Source: Gnetum montanum
Lineage: Eukaryota > Streptophyta > Gnetopsida > Gnetales > Gnetaceae
Reading direction: 5' to 3'
Length of the DNA: 64,000 bases
NCBI GenBank assembly: GCA_015680685.1
Contig: MNCI01026431.1
Location: 771,377 to 835,376 of the forward strand
Below, piece by piece: positions 56,655-64,000 of the stretch (within the stretch, counting starts at the first letter, position 1; each line of letters starts with the position of its first letter). The position numbers and the translations under genes were made by a program. The notes under the pieces are model-generated. The model was not told the DNA's origin. It made no database searches and saw nothing but the letters and a program-made list of their open reading frames with translations.

Positions 56655-57206
56655 TAGACATTTTACGGGAATGAAAAAGAAAAATTTAATTGTCATATTT
56701 GAAAGAGGGCATTGTTAGGCAAGGACCGGGCTGTTGCACATGTTTATGTTAAAATTTTAAGCTTTTTGGGAATTTATTTTTTATTTCAAGTTTTGTATTT
56801 ATAAATTTGTACTTCTTGCATCTTTTTAAGTCAATAGTTCTGGTTTTTGTGAATTCAATTTTCTGTTGCATGCAATTTTATTTTAAATTATTGTTATGGA
56901 TAGTGGTTTTAGTTAAATTAGATGATACAAAGAAATATGAACATTATTATAGCTTAAAATCAATTCAAATTTTAAATAATAAATTTTGTAATTGGTAGCT
57001 AAATGAAGGGAGTTTCACAGGTTATCAGTGTAATTTGAAGACACATAAGAGAAGAGAAGTCATGCTTTAACGTAAGAATGAAATTTGTAGTCGTAATAAA
57101 CAATAATAGACTTTTGTATGGAGTATAAATTCTATTTATACTTTAAAATAAAGTTTCTATACTATTTTAATGAATATTTTCGTTCAAATTGAAGGATTTT
57201 TGTTTG

Positions 57207-59780
57207 CCATGGTAGCTTTGAAGATCCTTGTGCTATGGTAGAGTTGAAGGCAATACATTTTCTCAGTGAAGCTTTTAGAACGCTTTCTGTATGGCTAAAA
57301 AGCAAAATTATCTCTTTCTTTCTTAAGGATTACGGTGAAATGACTGGGTTTCAGATGTTTCTATTCTAAATCGTCATGGCATTATTTTGATTTCGTGGTT
57401 GCTTAATGAGCCTATATTTTGAATATGATGGGTTCATTACTTCATTATCATGAACTGCTCTATGATATATCCCTGACAGCAGTTTTTGGTGTGTGAAAAA
57501 AGTTAATTTTTGTTACAAATATTTGCTGATTATCATTTTATATATCATTTTGGATTTTAGAAAACATATATGATTTGCCCTTGAAACCTGCTCTCTTGCA
57601 AAAGCATTTTTCTGTGATCTGTCCTATTAAATGTTATTTTCTACAAATGTTCGTTAGCATGCTTTTCTTTAGCTTTTAAAAAATTGCTGGTAAAGATGCA
57701 AAAACAGGGGTTTGTTATCTACACTGCTGTACAAGTTACAGAGCTTGTTGGAGCTTACTATTCTCACGCTCTACTTCGCACGATGCCCTAAATAATTACT
57801 TTCGAGTATCAGTGATAGCTGAATCCTTTTTGTTATTTTATGTCTGCATCCTGAAGAATTTTCGCACCTAAGATGTGGAAACTATTCATCTATGTTTCAG
57901 TAATGTATGGTGATTATGGCCTTGTAGCATCAATAGTTTATGATGGAGCTGGAATGCAGGTTTTGAACACAAAAGTTTAAGAGGGGTTCTGTATTTGTGA
58001 AACATTAATTCACGATCGGACAAGAGACTGCTTTGTTAAAGGTGGGATAAACTCTAATTGATGGACATGATAATAAATCAGACATTTTAATAAAATGGGA
58101 CTGGTGGGAGAGGATACTGAAAGTGAAGTTTGATTTTGGCCCAAAATCTAGAAGATCTATTGGACAGATGTTATATTTTCATGCAAAATAAAGATAAATT
58201 TTATAAATTGTCAAATTATCAATAAGGGCAATAAAAACAAATCATATAAGTTTTATTGTTGTAACATTATATCAGTCTCAAATGGGTAGTCATAGCATAA
58301 AAAAGAAACATATGCAACTTATTGTAAGCTTTAGACTTGTACAATTTACCCATGTACTTTTCTGAAAGAAGAATTCATTGTCTGCTTTCAATTTAAAAAT
58401 GATATATGATTATGCATAAAAATGACAATGCTAAATGTTTTAGTAATTTTGACTAGAACATGTTTTCCTTATCTTAATCTAGACCTACATAAACCCACAA
58501 CCCTAGAGTAACTCCACAAATTCAAATTCAGCCCAAAATCTGTAAGATCTATTAGATAAACATTATATTTTCATGAAAAATAAAGATAAATTTTATAAAT
58601 TGTTGAAGTTTGAATAGGGCAACAAAAACAAATCACATAAGTTTTTTGTTGTAACATGATATCACTATCTCAAATGGGTAGTCATAGCATACAAAAGAAA
58701 CACATGTAGCTTATTGCAAGCTTTAGACTAGTATAATCCATAGGTGTACTTTTTTGGAAGAAGTTGAATTCATCTTCCACTTTCAATTTTAAAATGATAT
58801 ATGATTATGTATAAAAATAACAATGTTAAATGCTTTAGTAGTTTTGACTTGAGCATTTTTACCTTGTTTTAGGCCATAGACCCACATAGACCCAACCCTA
58901 GAGTAACTCCACAAATTCAAATTTGGGCTAAAATCTATAAGATATATTGGACAGATATGTTTTTATAAAAAATAAAGATAAATTTTACAAAGTATGAATA
59001 GGGGCAATAAAAATAAATCATATAAGTTTTTTTTATTGTAACATTATATCATTGTCTCAAATGGGTAGTCATAGCACAAAAAAGAAACACATGCACCTTA
59101 TCTTCAAGCTTTAGACTAGTACAATCTACAAGTGTACTCTTTTGGAAGAAGTTAAATTCATCTTCCACTTTCAATTTTAAAATGATATATAATTATGCAT
59201 AAAAATAACAATGCTAAATGCTTTGGTAGTTTTGACTTGAACATGTTTTCCTTGTTTTAGGCCTTAGACTCACATAGGCTCACAACCCTAGAGTAACCAC
59301 ACAAATTCAAATTTGGGCCAAAATCTATAAGACCTATTGAACAGATGTTATATTTTTATGAAAAATAAAGATAAATTTTACAAATTGTTGAAATATAAAT
59401 AGGGGCAATAAAAATAAATCATATAAGTTTTTTATTGTAACATTATATCACTGTCTCAAATGGGTAGTCATAGCACAAAAAAGAAACACATGTAGATTAT
59501 CTTCAAGCTTTAGACTAGTACAATCTACAAGTGTACTTTTTGAAGAAGTTGAATTCATCTTGCACTTTCCATTTTAAAATGATATATGACCATGCATAAA
59601 AATAATAATGCTAAATGCTTTTGTAGTTCTGACCTAAACATGTTTTTCTTGTTTTAGGCCATAAACTCACAACCCCAAAGTAACTCCACAAATTCAAATT
59701 TCATAACTTGCATCCATATTTCATATGTAGTTATCATAACTATTGGATCTTTGTGGGAATGGGGGATCACATTTATAGCA
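57207..59780. repeat. Dispersed segment, copy 2 (downstream of the DUF3245-like gene), with satellite expansion
   Basis: Collinear with 37838-39190. Sequence at 57207-58110 matches 37838-38950, and 59640-59780 matches about 39066-39190 (CACAAATTCAAATT...CTTGCATCC...TGTGGGA...GGATCA). The 1.5 kb between is a tandem array absent from copy 1. There is no coding potential. Confidence 0.8.
58139..59700. repeat. Tandem array of four ~390-bp units
   Basis: Units start at 58139, 58531, 58927 and 59317 (lengths 392, 396, 390 and 384) with GCCCAAAATC or a variant. Each contains AAATAAAGATAAATTTTA, TCAAATGGGTAGTCATAGCA, AAGCTTTAGACT, TGATATAT-ATTATG and an end near CCACAAATTCAAATT. Units are moderately diverged. 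A partial single unit lies in the related segment at about 38995-39105. Confidence 0.9.
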
Positions 59781-60089
59781 AGGGTGGGTTGGGAACTCAA
59801 AATAAGTAAAACATAGATACATCCCAAGATATATAGTCTAATTAGAACTTTATACTAGCTTAGTTATATATTTATAATATATATCCACAATTTGGGTGAG
59901 AGAATCTTGCAAAAACTAAGTTAAATTTTAGTTTATCTACTGTACTGAAAATTATCAAAGTTGCAATTTTACCAAATTCAATGTATTCCATAATAATTTT
60001 GGTTAGATCACTATGATTGCATGATGAGAAGGATATCTGGAAATTGGAAAGTGTACATTTTTATTATGTCCAAGAAATCACAAAGGATT

Positions 60090-60551
60090 TGTTGGACAAT
60101 TACAATGTAAGGTGGTCGAAGGAAAATCTACCTTGATTCTCCACCATATGTGATTTGCTCCACCATCACCATTGGTCACCATATTTGGTTTTCTATTTCT
60201 AATATGGTCAACCCATTCGTACTTGTTTTTTAGTTATGCTAACCTATTTTTGCAAAATCAAAGTACCTATCCCTTGTAATACAAGTTTATTTTTGTAACC
60301 TGTGACAATATATAAGGAGATCAAAGGAAGCATCCTTGTGCAAAAAGATTGAAAAAAAGCATAAAGCTCGGAAGTCATCTCCCCTTCCTTTTGTAAATTC
60401 TCCATAAACTTTAATCCTTGCTGCTAATAGTCAAAGAGCCAATTTTTTGCTAGGATTTTTCACCTTGAATGTTTTTCCCAGAGAAACTCTGTATCTTTTC
60501 AATTTTTGTAGTTTTCTTTATGTTATAAGAAATTTAATATTATATTGGTGC
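60090..60551 (+). mobile_element. Probable solo LTR, Ty1/copia type
   Basis: It begins TGTTGGACAATTACAATG, has TATATAAGGAG (about 60310) and a U5-like part CACCTTGAATGTTTTTCCCAGAG (about 60460), all typical of copia LTRs. The right end is uncertain, no target duplication is recognised, and no internal sequence follows. Confidence 0.5.
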
Positions 60552-60630
60552 AAGTGATTAAGAATAACATACAAAGCCTCAACATATTTTTGAAGAAAGT
60601 TTAAAACATAATTGATGTAATAGGGTCAAT

Positions 60631-61080
60631 TTAAAAGAAAACAATTAGCAGATTACAATTACTAGCATAATTCATTTGAATGTGAGCCAAAGATGGAAAA
60701 AATAAAAAGATATCTTCATCTTCTATGCTTTGTTTGCATAGTTTGCAAATACACTCTTCTCTTGGTAAATTGATCCAACGACTTATCTCAATAAGGAGAT
60801 GATGAGAGCTCATTCTTGCTATAGCAACTTGATTCCTTAAATTAATAGAAATATTTGAGAATAGATACTTTTAAGTGGTAGATAATAAACCTCTTTTAAC
60901 AAAATGTAAACAAAAATGCTTTTCCATGATGTGTACAACCAAACTTTAGCCAAGACTCTTTCTTTTATGGTCTTCTAGAAGAGCCTTTTGTTTATCTAAT
61001 TCTAAGTTTGGTAATAAATTTTATGCTACAAAATTTTCTAAATAATTCCAAGATATCGGATCTTTTATACATAAGCATGC
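60631..61080 (-). mobile_element. LINE 3' fragment with Cys-rich RT tail
   Basis: The minus strand gives LRNQVAIARMSSHHLLIEISRWI, then PREECICKLC and IEDEDIFLFF. This is the pattern (S-H-x-L-x-I-E...PRE-x-x-C-x-x-C...EDE-x-x-F) found after RT in several LINE lineages. The upstream part (60870-61080) is decayed. No catalytic RT segment is seen. Confidence 0.55.
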
Positions 61081-61164
61081 AGTCATAAGCGGATTTCAAA
61101 TTTTAATGTCTAATTAGAAGAATATTTTAAAGTTATATGTTTTGTCAATCTATTTAATGTTTAG

Positions 61165-61435
61165 TTGGCTTTCAAAAAGTTGAGTCTAAAATTGTTAGCC
61201 TTCTTAGTCCCATTAAGCATATGGAATCTATTTCCACACCATTTGATTTTCATAAACTATTTTTTTGTTCAAATCAATTTTCTTAACCGTAAAAAGGAAT
61301 TGGTACTTAAAGTAGATAGAAAGACTTACATTCAACCAATTACATATTATGATCTTCCTAATTTGTGCAATTTTGGCCATAGTGAAGGACATTTATTTAA
61401 TATTTTTTCCTTTTTGCTTAAGAAAAAAGATGCCA
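61165..61435 (+). mobile_element. LINE remnant with zf-CCHC_4-like segment
   Basis: VLKVDRKTYIQPITYYDLPNLCNFGHSEGHLFN resembles the segment before and including the zinc knuckle of plant L1 LINE ORF1-type proteins (Y-x-x-LP-x-x-C-x-x-C...GH). The second Cys and final Cys are lost. The frame is open for 110 codons, but no ATG context or partner domain supports a gene. Confidence 0.45.
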
Positions 61436-61499
61436 ATGAAAAGAAAAAACATGTGAAAACTAAGGATGAATACAATAATATAAGGCTAAATAGATAAAA

Positions 61500-62120
61500 A
61501 ATCAAGTTAATGTCAATGATAAAGCTGATCAAAAAATAATAAAGAAGATCAAGAAGACATAAACTTCTATGAATACTTTTACTCTTGCTAGAGGAAGTAT
61601 TGATTAGTTCGAATAGATAACATGTAAAAACAATTTTTCCTTACATAAAGAGATTACTATTTACCCAAAGATTAAATCTTTTGTTCATGAGGGAATTGTA
61701 GCAAATACTAAAAAGTCTTAATGTGAGGTCAATCATGATAGACAATATGTGTTAATATATATTGTTGGACAAAAGCTAGTATTTAGTCAAAGCTTTCTAT
61801 TTCTATATCAAATCTTTTTCCTATTTTAAGCTTGAGTATGGATATTGAAAATGATGTAAATGTTGTCAACACTAGGACCATCCTCCCAACTAACAATTAA
61901 TTTTTTTCTTAATTTTTTGAAGCATATATTGTAGGGTTATACACTGGAGAAGTCATCCTTAAAATTGGAAAGTTATTCCTTTCCATATTATTTTTGGTGC
62001 TTTCTACTCAATGATTAAGCAAGGGATGCAATTTGATTTTTTTGCTTATTATTAATATTTTTTGGGGTTCCACACCCTCCAACTATAAAATAAACCTATT
62101 TAAATAAATTTGTGACTATC
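61500..62120. other. Unassigned AT-rich sequence
   Basis: I see nothing I can assign. It may continue the LINE remnant to its left, but no domain is recognisable. Confidence 0.4.
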
Positions 62121-62124
62121 TTGC

Positions 62125-62590
62125 TTTGTAATGTGACTCTTTCCAAAGAGTCACAACCTTTTACTTATGTATAATATTTGAATGAATTTGAATGTAAGTC
62201 ATCAAATATCATCAATCATTATTGGTTGTAACAAGGATAACTCACCNATTTATAACTTAGTGTTTCGTAGTGGTAATAAGCATGTATGGTGTTACTTTCA
62301 ATTTCATAATGAGAGAATTTGATTAAACTTTGTTCTTCGTTGTTGTCATCATCATCATCCTATACTTGTCCCAACAAAATGGGGTACAACTTTCAACAAA
62401 GCATCAATGAAATCATTCTTGGTGGTCAACCTGTTGTGTCTACTTCCTTTCTTCATATTTGTGAGTATCATCAACCCCTTNTTTATTTTTATTTCCTCTT
62501 TATGAAATATTCAAGGTGGTTCAAGGTGCATAATTCATTACATGATCCCAATAATTGCAATGAATGGTTTATGGATAGTCAATGTTATTA
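62125..62590. repeat. Composite dispersed repeat, related to 39960-40400, with RTE tail
   Basis: Blocks at 62125-62240 and 62518-62585 match the repeat at 39960-40400. Between them, 62340-62400 is an RTE 3' end on the minus strand (CATCATCATCATCC then TTGTCCCAACAAAATGGGGT). Confidence 0.6.
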
Positions 62591-62652
62591 ACTTAATGAA
62601 AGTATAAGGTAATATCCTAATTTAATTATGAATTGTAAGCAAACACTTTAAC

Positions 62653-62726
62653 AATAGTTTTTTCATGTAATTGAAATAGAAATTTTTACTTACGTCCATT
62701 GAGATCCCTTGGATCTATCAGACTAG
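62653..62726 (-). repeat. SINE 3' region, second family
   Basis: It contains TTTTTTCATGTAATTGAAATA and GTCCATTGAGATCCCTTGGA. It is nearly identical to 63927-64000 and resembles the 3' part of the minus-strand unit at 51780. The tRNA-like head is not seen. Confidence 0.5.
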
Positions 62727-62763
62727 TTTTAAAATAACTTATATATATATATATATATTTAAA

Positions 62764-62996
62764 ATTTATAACTTAGTGTTTCCTAGTGGTAATAAGCATG
62801 TATGGTGTTACTTTCAATTTCATAATGAGAGAATTTGATTAAACTTTGTTCTTCATCGTTATCATCATCATCATCCTATACTTGTCCCAACAAAATGGGG
62901 TACAACTTTCAACAAAGTATCAATGAAATCATTTTTGGTGATCAACCTACTGTGTCTACTTCCTTTCTTCATATTTGTGAGTATCATCAACCCCTT
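62764..62996. repeat. Second copy of the 62248-62480 segment
   Basis: The 233-bp segment at 62248-62480 recurs here at the same length with only a few differences. It includes the same minus-strand RTE tail. The first copy is bounded by single Ns on both sides (62247 and 62481), so one of the two may be an assembly product. Confidence 0.85.
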
Positions 62997-63174
62997 ATTT
63001 TCTACTTATTTATAAGCATTGGTGTGCAATTATTTTGTAGTAGTAAGAGCATAACTATGATTTCTCTTTGGGAGTTAAATATTAGATTCTCAAAGATGTA
63101 ACTTCAAGCAAAAAAGCTCCCACTGAGGTCAAACAATTAATTTATTTTCTAAGGTATTAATTTCTAAGGATAGA

Positions 63175-63560
63175 TAGTTTTCAGCTTCTATTACTGCCTA
63201 TTGATTATTTTTGATTGATGTATTCTTTTGTAAAAAACCCTTTAGTAAAAAATGAAAACCCATGAGGGCACTTCTAAACAAGGGTAAGGTTTGATTCTTT
63301 TCTTACCCTAGAAGGGAGGTTTTTTTTAAGAATTGGTTGTAAAGATAAAAATATAAAAAGACATTTCCAAAATTATTAGATTTTTTCTTAACACTCTTTC
63401 TTTGTTGATCTAATGTACTCAAAATTTTTTCAATATTATTATTCTTTTTTTAAAAAGGTTTACACCCACTTTTTTTGCCATTCATTTATATGAAGAACTA
63501 GATCTTTATTTATTTACAATTTCTATAAATCATCTATTCATAAGAAAAACTCATTCGACC
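63175..63560. repeat. Decayed repeat related to 40425-40570
   Basis: TTTTCAGCTTCTATTACTG (63179) and the AACTAGATCTTTATTTATTTACAATTTC block (about 63495) match TTTTCAGCTTCTATTGCT (40427) and the AACTAGATCTTTTGCTATTTGCAATTTC block (about 40524). The spacing differs between copies. Confidence 0.45.
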
Positions 63561-63679
63561 CTAATCTTCCTTTTTGTATTCAAGCTTGGGATCAACATTT
63601 GTAAAGTTTAAACTCTAATAATGAAAATAATTTAATATAAAGGATAAATACTAATAAAATTATCATTACCAAATTCTTC

Positions 63680-63790
63680 TAAGACTCTTGACTTTTTAGC
63701 TCCAAGTTATGTGTTTGATTCCAAGTAGTTAGCATTGATTTATAAAGTCCTATCAATGTTTGTGTTGGCTATATGCCTAGTAGCTTTAAT
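63680..63790 (+). mobile_element. tRNA-derived SINE-like fragment
   Basis: AAGACTCTTGACTTTTTAGCTCCAAG leads to a B-box-like GTGTTTGATTCCAAG. The A box is lost. It matches the middle of the units at 40082 and 41091. Confidence 0.45.
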
Positions 63791-63926
63791 AGCCTTTGCC
63801 TAACTCCACCTAGCTTAAAAAGAATCTTCCAATATTATTTGTTCACATAATCAACATAAGGATTACATTTAAAAACAGAGATGAGTTATTGGTTTCAAAG
63901 CCTAGTAGAAGTATCTTATTTTAANG

Positions 63927-64000
63927 AATAGTTTTTTCATGTAATTGAAATAGAAATTTTTACTTATGTCCATTGAGATCCCTTGGATCTATAAGGCTAG
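63927..64000 (-). repeat. SINE 3' region, second family (cut by window end)
   Basis: Nearly identical to 62653-62726 and directly preceded by a single N at 63925. Confidence 0.5.

Noticed and set aside
58139-59700. Possible CRISPR-like or centromeric array
   Set aside because: Units are long (~390 bp) and diverged, without short repeats and unique spacers, and only four copies exist at one locus.
62720-62765. TA-rich run as a possible regulatory element
   Set aside because: It is a plain (TA)n microsatellite in repeat debris with no gene nearby.

Overview
The window looks like intergenic and genic DNA from a large, repeat-rich land-plant nuclear genome; a gymnosperm is plausible but unproven. 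The reasons are layers of nested Ty3/gypsy LTR elements, RTE- and L1-type LINEs, many decayed tRNA-derived SINE-like units, introns of 2-2.5 kb, and two plant genes among old repeats. There is no sign of prokaryotic organisation. One long N gap (13936-14901) and five single Ns (19989, 31940, 62247, 62481, 63925) mark assembly joins.

Positions 1-32827 are one stack of related Athila/Tat-like gypsy elements. A decayed plus-strand element (element I) runs in from the left and ends at 32827, where an L1-like LINE resumes. Element II (3983-12934, plus strand, 890-bp LTRs) sits in the integrase of element I. It keeps gag and a third ORF (ORF3) but has no pol. Element IV (19701-32538, minus strand) sits in the 3' region of element I and has the full order LTR-gag-PR-RT-RNase H-IN-spacer-ORF3-LTR. 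ORF3 is about 2.8 kb. It appears three times at full length, plus one fragment. It starts with MAP(K/R) directly after an AG, has an N-terminal region resembling the 'putative plant transposon protein' domain, a long coiled coil, and a conserved C-terminal CPW-VP motif.

The most unusual signal is regulatory. In element II the LTR promoter and the internal region before ORF3 both carry GATATC palindromes just upstream of a TATA box. In element IV the LTR and the internal region both carry GTCGAC/GTATAC palindromes instead. So the ORF3 internal promoter matches the LTR promoter of its own element, and the motif differs between elements. I infer a second transcription unit co-regulated with the LTR, possibly through a protein encoded by the element.

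From 32.8 to 35 kb come the LINE end, an RTE fragment and a near-perfect 167-bp tandem duplication. An apparently intact intronless inositol-tetrakisphosphate 1-kinase gene lies at 36183-37367. From 39.9 to 50.4 kb there are SINE-like units and an RTE LINE split by a structurally complete chromovirus (41934-47893, exact 738-bp LTRs, TSD AAGTA) whose ORF is broken. A second host gene, with three coding exons between 53633 and 56654, encodes a 153-residue Lys-rich protein with an RLGLGAKFLPH motif (DUF3245-like). The segments downstream of the two host genes (37838-39190 and 57207-59780) are diverged copies of each other; the second copy has grown by a 4-unit, ~390-bp tandem array. The last 4 kb hold a probable copia LTR, LINE fragments and dispersed repeats, with a possible assembly artefact at 62248-62480.
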